Both the position numbers and the translations under genes were made by a program. DNA of 64,000 nt from Curvibacter sp. CHRR-16 (GTDB taxonomy: Bacteria > Pseudomonadota > Gammaproteobacteria > Burkholderiales > Burkholderiaceae_C): the NCBI RefSeq assembly GCF_018474005.1, contig NZ_JAHCSH010000002.1, positions 496,001 through 560,000 on the forward strand, in the 5' to 3' direction. The first letter of the stretch is position 1; each line of letters starts with the position of its first letter. The notes beneath the pieces were generated by a model. That model worked only from the letters and a program-made list of their open reading frames with translations. It did not search any database and was not told the origin of the DNA. Shown here in pieces: positions 44,911-53,882 of the stretch.

Positions 44911-45582
44911 ATGCAACGCGTCTTGCTATTGGAAGACCATCCGCGCTTGTCCGCGCTGATCAAACGCGTATTGGCACAGTCTGGCATTGAGTGTGACTGT
45001 GTCGACAGCATAGAGGCCGCTTGGGTCGCCCTCGTAGAGCAAGACTATTCAGCCGCACTCATAGACAGAGGGCTTCCCGATGGCGATGGTGTGGACTTGC
45101 TCCGGCGCTTGCGCAGTCGGGGCAATCACCTACCCTGCCTGCTGCTCACGGCTCGTGATGCCTTGCACGACCGCATAGAAGGGCTGGAATCAGGGGCCGA
45201 CGACTACCTGTGCAAACCCTTCCCCATGGTCGAGCTATTGGCCCGCACCCGGGCACTGCTGCGCAGACCCCCGGCGCAAATCCACATGGCACCGCACTAT
45301 GGAGACATCCAACTGCACCCGGATCAACTGCAAATGGTTTGCGCAGAAAAAAGCGTCAACCTCCCGCGTGGGGAATTACAAATCATGCTCAGCCTGGTCA
45401 AAGCGGGCGGTCAGCCTGTGCGCCGCAGCGCCTTAGAGGCCGCCGCTTGGGGGCAAATGGAAGCCGTCACGCCCAATGCACTGGATGTGGCGCTGCACCG
45501 TTTGCGTCGCAAGCTGGAGAGCATTGGCTCTTCGGTAGAAATCGTGAATTTGCGCTCGATTGGCTATGCGCTTCATACCTAA
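44911..45582 (+). CDS. Response regulator, OmpR/QseB type
   Basis: 223 residues. The receiver domain has VLLLEDHPRL, the phospho-acceptor Asp in AALIDRGLPDGDG, LLTARD and DDYLCKPFPMVEL. The C-terminal winged helix shows LDVALHRLRRKLE and IVNLRSIGYAL. It binds DNA when phosphorylated by the kinase encoded next. Its end overlaps the kinase start by 17 bases. Confidence 0.95.
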   Translation: MQRVLLLEDHPRLSALIKRVLAQSGIECDCVDSIEAAWVALVEQDYSAALIDRGLPDGDGVDLLRRLRSRGNHLPCLLLTARDALHDRIEGLESGADDYLCKPFPMVELLARTRALLRRPPAQIHMAPHYGDIQLHPDQLQMVCAEKSVNLPRGELQIMLSLVKAGGQPVRRSALEAAAWGQMEAVTPNALDVALHRLRRKLESIGSSVEIVNLRSIGYALHT

Positions 45583-46963
45583 GTCGTGGATCGGCAGCTT
45601 GGGCGCGCGCTTGCTCAGCGCGTATGTGCTGGCATGGTTGGCTACCGCCATCGTCTTTGGCGCGGTAGGCATGTGGGCTTTGCAAGGTGGCAACCTGCTC
45701 CTCAAGCACGGCATAGACAAAACCTTGGATCAGCTCAGCCAATATCTGGACTACAACGCACAAGGCCAGCCCTACATGAAACCACTGCCCGGCAACATGC
45801 AGTGGATCTTCCGTTCCGCCCCATTGGATGCCAGTTACCGCGTTTTCGACGCCCAAGGCAACACTTGGCTGTGGTCGTCCGACACCACGCGCCAACTGTG
45901 GGAGGCCAACCACATCAGCACCGATACCAGCAGCACCGCCCACACGGTGGTCATTGACGGCGTGAGCTTGCGCATGGCCTCGACACAGCTACCCGACAAT
46001 GGACCCCAAACCCTGTGGCTACAAGTGGCCGTGAGCGAACGCCTGGCACGCATGCGACACGACGAGCTCAGCACCGCCTTTGTCAGCAGCATAGGCTTTG
46101 CCGTGCTGGTGTCCATCCTGCTGCTGGGTTTGGTACTGGGGTGGGGCGTACGCAAAATCGTGGCACCGATTCACAAAGCCTCTCAAGAAGCGCAAAACAT
46201 CCAACCCAATGGCCCATGGAAAAGCCTCCATACCGATGGCCTGCCCAACGAAGTACTGCCTCTGGTGCAATCGTTCAACCAAGCCCTCAAACGTTTGGAA
46301 CATGGCTTTGAGCGCCAACAACGGTTCTTGGCCGACGCCGCACACGAACTGAAAACCCCGCTGGCGCTGCTGCGCGCCAACATCGAGCTGGGCGAGACCG
46401 ACCCTGCCGTATTGCTGCACGAACTCGACCACCTGACGCGCCAAGTACAGCAACTGCTGCTGTGGGCCGAAGTGAGCGAACTGCGCAGTTACCAGCTCGA
46501 CGACATCCATGCCGATGTCGTCATCGCCGATGTGCTGCGCTTTCTCACCCCCTTATCCACCAAGCACCACGTGCAGCTTGAACTGGCGTACCACGACCCC
46601 AGCACACCACTGCATGCAGACCGCAGCGCCCTGTTTGTGCTGCTCAAAAATCTGGTGGAAAACGCCATCCATGTTGCGCCAACAGGCAGCGTGGTAACGG
46701 TAGAGCTAGATGCGCATGCCATACGCGTGCGCGACCAAGGGCCGGGCATTCCAGCGCCTTATTTGGGACGGGTTTTCGAGCGCTTTTGGCGAGTACCAGG
46801 TAGCCGTGAAGGTGGAGCAGGTCTTGGCCTGTCTATTTGCCATGAAATCGCCACCGCACACGGCTGGTCATTGAGCGCCCGCAACCTGCAACCGGGCGCT
46901 GAATTTGTCCTGCAGTGGAGCGCGCCTACAGCCGTGCCTGTAGACCCGAACCATCACCCCTGA
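45566..46963 (+). CDS. Sensor histidine kinase
   Basis: 465 residues from the ATG at 45566, inside the regulator gene. It has two membrane helices (about 12-36 and 176-198) enclosing a roughly 140-residue periplasmic sensor (QseC/TctE-like). The phospho-acceptor His is in DAAHELKTPLALL. ATPase motifs are LVENAIHVAP, RDQGPGIP and GGAGLGLSI. The signal is unknown. Its end overlaps the convergent metF end by 10 bases. Confidence 0.95.
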   Translation: MRFIPKSWIGSLGARLLSAYVLAWLATAIVFGAVGMWALQGGNLLLKHGIDKTLDQLSQYLDYNAQGQPYMKPLPGNMQWIFRSAPLDASYRVFDAQGNTWLWSSDTTRQLWEANHISTDTSSTAHTVVIDGVSLRMASTQLPDNGPQTLWLQVAVSERLARMRHDELSTAFVSSIGFAVLVSILLLGLVLGWGVRKIVAPIHKASQEAQNIQPNGPWKSLHTDGLPNEVLPLVQSFNQALKRLEHGFERQQRFLADAAHELKTPLALLRANIELGETDPAVLLHELDHLTRQVQQLLLWAEVSELRSYQLDDIHADVVIADVLRFLTPLSTKHHVQLELAYHDPSTPLHADRSALFVLLKNLVENAIHVAPTGSVVTVELDAHAIRVRDQGPGIPAPYLGRVFERFWRVPGSREGGAGLGLSICHEIATAHGWSLSARNLQPGAEFVLQWSAPTAVPVDPNHHP

Positions 46964-47841
46964 AGCCAGCCCAAATCGCGGCAAATCGCCAGCGTGGGAG
47001 CGCTTTGGTTCATGGTGTAAAAGTGGATGGCCGGGGCACCACCAGCCAGTAGCTGCTCGCACAAGCTGGTCACCACCTCGTGGCCAAACGCCTTGATGGA
47101 CGCCGTGTCATCGCCAAAACTTTGCAGGCGCAGTCGAATCCAGCGCGGGATTTCGGCACCGCACGCATCGGAAAACCGCATCAACTGGCTAGAGCTGGTA
47201 ATGGGCATGATGCCGGGCACGATAGGCACAGAGGGCACGTCCAAGCCCAGTGCATCCAACTCCTCGACAAAGCGAAAGTAGGCGTCAGCGTTGTAGAAAT
47301 ACTGGGTAATGGCCGAGTTGGCCCCTGCGCGCACCTTGGTGGCAAAAGCCTGCAAATCGCTCGCGGGCGACTTGGCTTGCGGGTGCACCTCTGGGTAGGC
47401 TGCCACTTCGATGTGGAAGTGATCGCCGGTTTCGGCGCGGATAAAGGCCACCAAATCGCTGGCGTAGTGGAACGCACCACCGGCACCGTAGCCGCTGGGC
47501 AAATCACCACGCAAGGCCACCAAGCGCTTGACGCCCATGGCTTGGAGTTCCGCCAACTGCTCGCGCACACGCTCTTGTGTGGCCCCCACGCAGGAGAAGT
47601 GGGAAGCGGCGTCCACTCCTTCTGCCAAGATGGCGCGCACCGTGTTGAATGTGCCCTCTTGCGTAGAGCCCCCTGCGCCATAGGTTACCGAGCAAAACTC
47701 CGGCTTCAAGGCATACAGGGCTTGGCGCGCTTGCTGCAATTTGGCCGCGCCTTCGGGGGTTTTGGGTGGAAAAAACTCCAAGCTCAGCGGTGGGCGCTGA
47801 GCCACAGCGGCGCTGGTGGAGGGGTTGCTTGTCTGCGTCAT
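46954..47841 (-). CDS. metF: Methylenetetrahydrofolate reductase
   Basis: About 295 residues from the ATG at 47841, preceded by AAGGA; the frame is open for 30 more codons upstream but lacks family similarity there. FAD-barrel motifs include SLEFFPPKTPEG, SVTYGAGGST, LVALRGDLPSGYG and GANSAITQYFYN. It reduces methylene-THF to methyl-THF for methionine synthesis. It follows tlyA after 34 bases in the ahcY-tlyA-metF unit. Confidence 0.96.
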   Translation of the reverse strand: MTQTSNPSTSAAVAQRPPLSLEFFPPKTPEGAAKLQQARQALYALKPEFCSVTYGAGGSTQEGTFNTVRAILAEGVDAASHFSCVGATQERVREQLAELQAMGVKRLVALRGDLPSGYGAGGAFHYASDLVAFIRAETGDHFHIEVAAYPEVHPQAKSPASDLQAFATKVRAGANSAITQYFYNADAYFRFVEELDALGLDVPSVPIVPGIMPITSSSQLMRFSDACGAEIPRWIRLRLQSFGDDTASIKAFGHEVVTSLCEQLLAGGAPAIHFYTMNQSAPTLAICRDLGWLQG

Positions 47842-47875
47842 ACGGCAGTCCTTTATGCGTTGGTTCGTGTCGCCT

Positions 47876-48715
47876 TTAGGCTGGCACGCTGTCGCCGCGC
47901 TGGGCGGCGATGAAAAATTCTCGGTTGCCATCGCCTCCGGCGATGGGCGACTCCAGCCACGCTAGATGGTGCATACCCAGCTCAGCGCAGCAGACCTGCA
48001 CGCGCTCTTGCACTTGGGTGTACAGCGCCGCATCGCGCACGATGCCACCTTTGCCAATCTGCCCCGGCTGCAACTCAAACTGGGGTTTGACCAAACTGAG
48101 CAAGCGCCCGCCAGAGCGCAGCAGCGGCAGCACGGCTGGCAGCACCAAGGTTTGGCTGATGAAAGACACATCCATCACCAGCACATCAAACGGAGGGGCA
48201 AAATTTTGCGCCGTGCCAGAGACGCTGTTTTGGATGCCTTTTTGGCCTGCAGAGCTTGCTGCATGCGCTATGAAAGCTATCAAATCTGTAGCAGACAGGT
48301 GGCGGGCGTTGGTATTTTCCAGCGCCAACACCCGGGCATCGGCCTGCAGTCGGGGGTGCAATTGGCCGCTGCCCACATCCAGCCCCAACACGCTGTGCGC
48401 GCCGTGCTGCAGCAGGCAATCGGTAAAGCCTCCGGTGCTTTGACCCACATCCAAACAGCGCAGCCCCGCGATCGACCAGCCCAAGCGCTGCAATGCCCCT
48501 TCGAGCTTGAGCCCGCCACGCGAGACGTAGCGTGCCTCTGCGGCGTCATGCAATTGCAGTTCAGCGGCTTGCGGCACCTCGTCGCCATTTTTGGCCACGC
48601 GCTGCCACTCGTCCGAGCCGGGCAAGCGCCACTGCACGCCTGCGGCAATGAGCCGCTGGGCTTGCGAGCGGCTGCTCGCCAGCCCTTGCTGCACCAGAAG
48701 TTGGTCGATACGCAT
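47876..48715 (-). CDS. tlyA: TlyA-family rRNA 2'-O-methyltransferase, with in-frame insertion
   Basis: 279 residues: an N-terminal S4 domain (MRIDQLLVQQGLASSRSQAQRLI), then an FtsJ-like methyltransferase with RYVSRGGLKLEGAL, CLDVGQSTGGFTDCLLQHGA and VLVMDVSFIS. TlyA methylates 16S and/or 23S rRNA. Between ARHLSATDL and PPFDVLV there are about 27 extra residues (including HAASSAGQKGIQNSVSGTAQ). These coincide with an interspersed repeat, so the element seems to have inserted without breaking the frame. Confidence 0.9.
   Translation of the reverse strand: MRIDQLLVQQGLASSRSQAQRLIAAGVQWRLPGSDEWQRVAKNGDEVPQAAELQLHDAAEARYVSRGGLKLEGALQRLGWSIAGLRCLDVGQSTGGFTDCLLQHGAHSVLGLDVGSGQLHPRLQADARVLALENTNARHLSATDLIAFIAHAASSAGQKGIQNSVSGTAQNFAPPFDVLVMDVSFISQTLVLPAVLPLLRSGGRLLSLVKPQFELQPGQIGKGGIVRDAALYTQVQERVQVCCAELGMHHLAWLESPIAGGDGNREFFIAAQRGDSVPA
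48244..48285 (-). repeat. Interspersed repeat, copy C (inside tlyA)
   Basis: On the minus strand it begins TTTGATAGCTTTCATAGCGC and ends GCAAGCTCTGCAGGCC. Both ends match the copy in dsbD, while the middle differs. It lies in the part of TlyA that has no counterpart in the family. Confidence 0.6.
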
Positions 48716-48724
48716 CGTCGGTGC

Positions 48725-50272
48725 TTAGTAGCGGTAGGTTTCCTTCTTGTAAGGGCCTTCCTTCTTCACGCCGATGTAGGCCGCTTGCTCGTCGGTCAGG
48801 GTGGACAACATGGCGCCCACTTTCTTCAGGTGCAGGCGGGCTACCTTCTCGTCCAAATGCTTGGGCAGCACGTAGACCTGCCCGGGCTTGTAGGCCTTGG
48901 ACTTGCTGAACAGTTCGATTTGCGCAATGGTTTGGTTGGCAAAGCTGCTGCTCATCACAAAGCTGGGGTGGCCCGTGCCGCAACCCAGGTTCACCAAACG
49001 GCCCTTGGCCAGCAAGATGATGCGCTTCTCAGCCTTCTTGCCCTTCTTGGGGAAGATGACGTGATCGACTTGGGGCTTGATCTCTTCCCACTTGAGTTTT
49101 TCGAGCGAAGCGACGTCGATTTCGTTGTCGAAGTGGCCGATGTTGCAGACGATGGCTTGGTCCTTCATCGCATCCATGTGCTCGTAGGTGATGACGTTCT
49201 TGTTGCCCGTGCAGGTCACGAAGATGTCGGCCTTGTCAGCCGCATATTCCATGGTCACGACCTTGTAGCCTTCCATGGCAGCTTGCAGGGCATTGATGGG
49301 GTCGATCTCGGTCACCCACACTTGCGCCGACAGGGCGCGCAATGCTTGGGCAGAACCCTTGCCCACGTCACCGTAGCCAGCCACCACGGCCACCTTGCCC
49401 GCCACCATCACGTCGGTAGCGCGCTTGATCGCATCGACCAGCGATTCGCGGCAGCCGTACAGGTTGTCGAACTTGCTCTTGGTCACGGAATCGTTGACGT
49501 TGATAGCGCGCAATTGCAGCGTGCCCTTGGCCGCCATTTCTTCCAAACGCATCACGCCGGTGGTGGTCTCTTCGGTCACGCCGATGATGTTCTTCAAGCG
49601 GCGGCTGTACCAAGTGGAGTCTTCCTTCAACTTGGCCTTGATGGAGTTGAACAGGCACACTTCCTCGTGGCTGCCGGGCTTGGCCAGAACCTTGGGGTCC
49701 TTCTCGGCCTTGGTGCCCAAGTGCATCAACAAAGTAGCGTCACCACCGTCGTCCAAAATCATGTTGGGGCCTTCGTTTTTGGAACCCTTGGGGCCAAATT
49801 CGAAGATGCGGTGGGTGTAATCCCAATAGTCTTCCAGCGTTTCGCCCTTGTAGGCGAACACAGGGGTGCCCTTGGCTACCAGCGCAGCAGCGGCGTGGTC
49901 TTGGGTGGAGAAGATGTTGCACGACGCCCAGCGCACTTCCGCGCCCAAGGCTTGCAGGGTTTCAACCAGCACGCCGGTCTGGATAGTCATGTGCAGAGAG
50001 CCTGCAATGCGCGCACCCTTGAGTGGCTGGCTCTTGGCGAACTCTTCGCGGATCGCCATGAGGCCAGGCATTTCAGTTTCCGCAATGGTCAGCTCTTTGC
50101 GGCCCCAGGGTGCCAAGCTCAGATCGGCGATGCGGTAGTTCTCCACCACGGCTGCTGGCTTAGGAGCGGCCTTAACGGGTTTGGCCGCAGGCTTAGCGGC
50201 TTTGTCGGCCTTGGGTTTGGATGCGGGCTTGGAAGCCGATTTGGAAGCGGTACGGGCTGCAGCAGCACTCAT
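48725..50272 (-). CDS. ahcY: S-adenosylhomocysteine hydrolase with Lys/Ala/Pro N-terminal tail
   Basis: 515 residues from the ATG at 50272, preceded by AGGAG. The enzyme splits S-adenosylhomocysteine to adenosine and homocysteine. Landmarks are [35 protein letters not shown], the NAD site [20 protein letters not shown], and a C-terminus ending in [10 protein letters not shown]. Before the family start ([14 protein letters not shown]) there are about 45 residues made almost only of Ala, Lys, Pro and Ser, like a histone H1 tail. Expression is controlled by the SAH riboswitch directly upstream. Confidence 0.97.
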   Translation of the reverse strand: MSAAAARTASKSASKPASKPKADKAAKPAAKPVKAAPKPAAVVENYRIADLSLAPWGRKELTIAETEMPGLMAIREEFAKSQPLKGARIAGSLHMTIQTGVLVETLQALGAEVRWASCNIFSTQDHAAAALVAKGTPVFAYKGETLEDYWDYTHRIFEFGPKGSKNEGPNMILDDGGDATLLMHLGTKAEKDPKVLAKPGSHEEVCLFNSIKAKLKEDSTWYSRRLKNIIGVTEETTTGVMRLEEMAAKGTLQLRAINVNDSVTKSKFDNLYGCRESLVDAIKRATDVMVAGKVAVVAGYGDVGKGSAQALRALSAQVWVTEIDPINALQAAMEGYKVVTMEYAADKADIFVTCTGNKNVITYEHMDAMKDQAIVCNIGHFDNEIDVASLEKLKWEEIKPQVDHVIFPKKGKKAEKRIILLAKGRLVNLGCGTGHPSFVMSSSFANQTIAQIELFSKSKAYKPGQVYVLPKHLDEKVARLHLKKVGAMLSTLTDEQAAYIGVKKEGPYKKETYRY

Positions 50273-50338
50273 GGTGTTCTCCTGGTTTCGGGTCAATCAA
50301 CACAGGTGCTGCACGACTCACCGCACACAACCTGTGGG

Positions 50339-50431
50339 TGAGCGCCGTTTGTACAAAGCGGCATGCCATGGGCGGCGCGCCGTGCGCTGCGAGCCTCGTT
50401 CACCGGGTGGCGAACTGCAACGCTCCTCGCA
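50339..50431 (-). promoter_or_regulatory. SAH riboswitch upstream of ahcY
   Basis: On the minus strand the conserved core reads GCGAGGAGCGTTGCA, then ACGAGGCTCGC closes P1 (50426-50430 with 50389-50393). After a linker, AAACGGCGCTC (GGCGCTC at 50340-50346) forms the pseudoknot with GAGCGTT by seven pairs, two of them G-U. This is the S-adenosylhomocysteine aptamer known from beta- and gammaproteobacterial ahcY genes. It switches ahcY on when SAH accumulates. The long linker loop between core and pseudoknot is the variable part. Confidence 0.95.
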
Positions 50432-50462
50432 ACGCTAGGGTCGCAAGTGTAACCGTTGCCGC

Positions 50463-51515
50463 CTAAGCCGCAACAGGCCCGGTGGTATCCCCCGGCAACA
50501 AAACCGGCTGACAGAGCACCTGCGGGTGGGTGTAATGCGGGTCGTTTTTGCCCGCACCGCGCAGCACAGTCCAAACAATGTCGGCCAGCAAGCGACCAAT
50601 CTCCTCGCCGGGCGGCTGGGCTACCGTGGTCACGGTGCGGCCATCGGAGAGCTGCAACTGCGGCTGTATACCGTGCACCAGCACCGACACATCGCGCCCC
50701 ACTTGCACGCCAGCAGCCTGCAAGCCCTCAATGACCCCCTGCACGCCCAAGTTGGTATCCACCACCACCGCAGTAGGCAAAGGGGTGAGCTGCAATAGCT
50801 GCTGCGCCGCTTGCATGCCGCTTTGCACATCGTTGGCGTAATCAACTTGGTTTTGCGGAGGGCAGTTCAGTCCCGCTGCACGCAACACTTGCAAAAAGCC
50901 CTCACGGCGTTGGAAGGCGAAGTTCATGCCCATATCCACGTGCACGTAGGCGAAATGCTTGTGGCCCAGCTTGGCCAAATGCTCGGCGGCCAAACGGCCC
51001 GCTTGCACGTTATCCAAGTCCAACCATGCATAGCCATGCGACTCGGTAGTACGGCCATAGGCCACAAACGGATAACCCGAGGCCAGCAGCCAGTCGATGC
51101 GCTCGTCATGTTGGCGCGTGTTGGCCACAATGACACCATCGACCCGGCCACCATGGAGCAAGCGTCGGTATACGTTCAGCTCAGTCTCGGTGCGCGCCAC
51201 GGCCAGCAGAAAGTCTTGCCCATACATCTGCAGGCGCTGGGCAATGCCATCGGCGGTGGCCAAAAACTGCGGGTTACCCATGTAACCCAAGGTAGCGGAA
51301 TAGACCATGCCCACCGCATCAGCGCGACCGCGCACCAAGCGCTGCGCGCGCGCATCGGGGGCGTACCCCATGGAGTTGGCCATCTCCTGCACCCGCTCGC
51401 GCGTTTGCTGGTTCACATCGGGATACCCATTGAGCGCACGGCTCACGGTAGAGATGGACAAACCCAACGATTGGGCTAGCTGTTTGATATTGACGCCTGT
51501 GCTTTTTCGGACCAT
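50463..51515 (-). CDS. LacI-family transcriptional regulator
   Basis: 350 residues: an N-terminal helix-turn-helix and hinge (NIKQLAQSLGLSISTVSRAL, YAPDARAQRL), then a periplasmic-binding-protein-like sensor (about 62-335; VDGVIVANT, YVHVDMGMNFAFQRREGF, VVVDTNLGVQGVIEGL). It starts 20 bases after tdh, so it is probably co-transcribed with kbl-tdh. The effector is unknown. The ahcY riboswitch follows directly. Confidence 0.92.
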   Translation of the reverse strand: MVRKSTGVNIKQLAQSLGLSISTVSRALNGYPDVNQQTRERVQEMANSMGYAPDARAQRLVRGRADAVGMVYSATLGYMGNPQFLATADGIAQRLQMYGQDFLLAVARTETELNVYRRLLHGGRVDGVIVANTRQHDERIDWLLASGYPFVAYGRTTESHGYAWLDLDNVQAGRLAAEHLAKLGHKHFAYVHVDMGMNFAFQRREGFLQVLRAAGLNCPPQNQVDYANDVQSGMQAAQQLLQLTPLPTAVVVDTNLGVQGVIEGLQAAGVQVGRDVSVLVHGIQPQLQLSDGRTVTTVAQPPGEEIGRLLADIVWTVLRGAGKNDPHYTHPQVLCQPVLLPGDTTGPVAA

Positions 51516-51535
51516 AGGCCCGAAGTGTAGTCAGC

Positions 51536-52504
51536 CTAGGCGATTGCTGGCACAGAAATGTGTTCCAACATGTCAGCCACCATGGCCGGCAGGTCGTATT
51601 GCAAAGCCCAGCCCCAATCGGCTTGGGCCGCACTGTCATCCAAGCGCTGTGGCCAACTGGCAGCAATCGCTTGGCGGTAATCGGGGCGGTAATCGACCGT
51701 GAAACCGCTAACGTAGCGGGCAATTTCTGCCGCAATTTGGGCCGGTGTGAAACTGATGCCAGCCAGGTTGTAGCTGCCACGCTGCCCAATGCGGTCGGCA
51801 TCAGCCTCCATCAACTCAATGGTAGCGCGCAGGGCATCGGGCATGTACATCATGGGCAGTGCTTGGTCTTCCTGCAGGAAGCAGGTGTAACGGCCTTGCT
51901 CGCGGGCTGCGTGAAAAATTTCTATCGCGTAGTCAGTCGTGCCACCACCAGGAGGCGTTTTGTAGCTGATGAGACCGGGGTAGCGCAGGCTGCGCACATC
52001 CACGCCGTGCTTGTCCCAGTACCACTGGCACCAGCGCTCACCCGCCAGCTTGGAAATGCCGTACACCGTGGTCGGGTCCATCACGGTGGTTTGGGCGGCG
52101 GGGTTGCCAGGGGTAGAAGGACCAAAAGCCGCGATAGAGCTGGGCCAGAACACGCGCTGGATGCCGCGCAAGCGCGCTACTTCCAGCACGCTGAGCAAGC
52201 CATCCATGTTGAGCTTCCAGGCCCACACAGGCTCCTTCTCGCCACGTGCCGACAGGGCTGCGGCCAAGTGGTAAATCTGGGTAATGCGGTGCTGCACCAC
52301 CACGCTGTCCAAGCGTTGCGAGTCCAGCACATCCAGCGGCTCATAGACCACCCCCGGGGTGCGGGCGGTGGTACCAATGTCAGCGGCCACCACGGCATCG
52401 GCACCGTAGCGTTGCATCAGGGCCTCGGTCAGTTCGCTGCCAATTTGGCCATTGGCGCCAATCACCAGTACGCGGGGTTGACTCAGGGTTTGGATGGTGT
52501 GCAT
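51536..52504 (-). CDS. tdh: L-threonine 3-dehydrogenase, SDR type
   Basis: A 322-residue extended short-chain dehydrogenase/epimerase-fold protein. It has the NAD motif VIGANGQIGSEL, the catalytic YGISK (Tyr and Lys), FWPSSIAAFGPSTPG and RYPGLISYKTPPGGGTTDYA, which is specific to the SDR-type threonine dehydrogenases. It oxidises threonine to 2-amino-3-ketobutyrate, the substrate of Kbl encoded 30 bases upstream. Confidence 0.93.
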   Translation of the reverse strand: MHTIQTLSQPRVLVIGANGQIGSELTEALMQRYGADAVVAADIGTTARTPGVVYEPLDVLDSQRLDSVVVQHRITQIYHLAAALSARGEKEPVWAWKLNMDGLLSVLEVARLRGIQRVFWPSSIAAFGPSTPGNPAAQTTVMDPTTVYGISKLAGERWCQWYWDKHGVDVRSLRYPGLISYKTPPGGGTTDYAIEIFHAAREQGRYTCFLQEDQALPMMYMPDALRATIELMEADADRIGQRGSYNLAGISFTPAQIAAEIARYVSGFTVDYRPDYRQAIAASWPQRLDDSAAQADWGWALQYDLPAMVADMLEHISVPAIA

Positions 52505-52534
52505 GTGTGTCTCCTCGGGCGCTGGGGGCTCGGC

Positions 52535-53776
52535 TTAGGCGGACAGCAAGCCCAACTCGCGGCCTGCTTGGGTGAATGCAGCCACAGCGCGTTGCAGGTG
52601 CGCTGTGTCGTGTGCCGCGGATAGCTGCACGCGGATGCGCGCTTGCCCCTGCGGCACCACGGGATAGAAAAAGCCCACAGCGAACACGCCCAACTCCAAC
52701 AATCGAGCGCTGAGTTGCTGCGCCTTCACCGCGTCGTACACCATGATGGGCACGATGGGGTGATCCCCCGGTTTGATGGAGAAACCCACCTCTTGGATGG
52801 CTTGCCGGAAGTAGCGCGTATTGGCCTCCAGCTTGTCGCGCAGCGCGGTAGAGGCTTCTAGCAAATCGAGCACGGCAATGGAGGCACCGACGATGGATGG
52901 TGCCACGGTGTTGGAGAACAAATAGGGACGCGAGCGCTGGCGCAGCAGCTCGATGACCTCGCGCTTGCCCGTGGTGAAGCCACCCGACGCACCGCCCAAG
53001 GCTTTGCCTAGCGTGCCAGTGATGATGTCCACTTGCCCCAGCACGCCCCGGTATTCGTGCGTGCCACGGCCTGTCGCGCCCATAAAGCCGTTGGCGTGGC
53101 ATTCGTCGATGGCCATGAGCGCGCCATAGCGGTCACACAGGGTGCGTATCTTGTCCAACTGCGCAATAGTTCCGTCCATGGAAAACACGCCGTCGGTAAA
53201 CACCATCTTGAAGCGTGCGCCCTTGGCCTGCGCCTCTTGCAAACAGCGCTCCAAATCGGCCATATCGTTGTGGGCGTAGCGCCAACGCTGGGCCTTGCAC
53301 AGGCGAATGCCATCGATGATGGAGGCGTGGTTCAACGCATCGGAAATGATGGCATCTTGCTCGCCCAGCAGCGGCTCAAAGAGGCCGCCATTGGCATCAA
53401 ACGCCGCGGCGTACAGGATGGTGTCTTCGGTGCCCAAAAAGCGGGCAATGCGCTGCTCCAGCGTTTTGTGCAGGTCTTGGGTGCCACAAATAAAACGCAC
53501 CGAACTCAGGCCATAGCCATGCGTGCGCAACGCCTCGTGGGCGGCCTCCACCACCTTGGGGTGCGAGGACAAGCCCAGGTAATTGTTGGCACACATGTTG
53601 ATGACTTCGCGCCCATCTTGCAGACGGATGAGTGCCCCCTGGGGCGTGGCGATGATGCGCTCGCCCTTGAAAAGCCCTTGCTCGCGCACGCCATCCAATT
53701 CGTGGCGCACGTGGGCATAAAAAGCATCCGTTCCACGGTTGGTGGGCACAAAAACGCTCGCAGTAGTGGTGGTCAT
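52535..53776 (-). CDS. kbl: Glycine C-acetyltransferase (2-amino-3-ketobutyrate CoA ligase)
   Basis: 413 residues from the ATG at 53776 (AAGG upstream); a frame from 53806 is less likely. It is a PLP enzyme of the alpha-oxoamine synthase family. Seen are [36 protein letters not shown] and the PLP lysine in [14 protein letters not shown]. It converts 2-amino-3-ketobutyrate and CoA to glycine and acetyl-CoA. It is the first gene of kbl-tdh-lacI and is divergent from the XRE/cupin regulator. Confidence 0.96.
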   Translation of the reverse strand: MTTTTASVFVPTNRGTDAFYAHVRHELDGVREQGLFKGERIIATPQGALIRLQDGREVINMCANNYLGLSSHPKVVEAAHEALRTHGYGLSSVRFICGTQDLHKTLEQRIARFLGTEDTILYAAAFDANGGLFEPLLGEQDAIISDALNHASIIDGIRLCKAQRWRYAHNDMADLERCLQEAQAKGARFKMVFTDGVFSMDGTIAQLDKIRTLCDRYGALMAIDECHANGFMGATGRGTHEYRGVLGQVDIITGTLGKALGGASGGFTTGKREVIELLRQRSRPYLFSNTVAPSIVGASIAVLDLLEASTALRDKLEANTRYFRQAIQEVGFSIKPGDHPIVPIMVYDAVKAQQLSARLLELGVFAVGFFYPVVPQGQARIRVQLSAAHDTAHLQRAVAAFTQAGRELGLLSA

Positions 53777-53808
53777 AGCAGGCCTTGCAGTACAGTGGTG
53801 TTGCACAG

Positions 53809-53841
53809 TTCAATACACCGCACGTTGTTCGATATATTGAA
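53809..53841. promoter_or_regulatory. Operator candidate between kbl and the XRE/cupin regulator
   Basis: TTCGATATATTGAA (53828-53841) is nearly a perfect palindrome, with one mismatched pair. A second half-site TTCAATA lies at 53809-53815 and is an exact inverted match of its end. Placement between kbl and the divergent regulator suggests control of both genes by that regulator. Confidence 0.5.
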
Positions 53842-53882
53842 TTTTTGTGCAGCTTATTAACTCACATCCACTGAGTCAAGCC

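Noticed and set aside
47966-50341. A 791-codon open frame antisense to tlyA and ahcY
   Set aside because: It has no recognisable domains and follows from strong third-position G/C bias in the real genes on the other strand, both of which have clear family motifs and ribosome sites.
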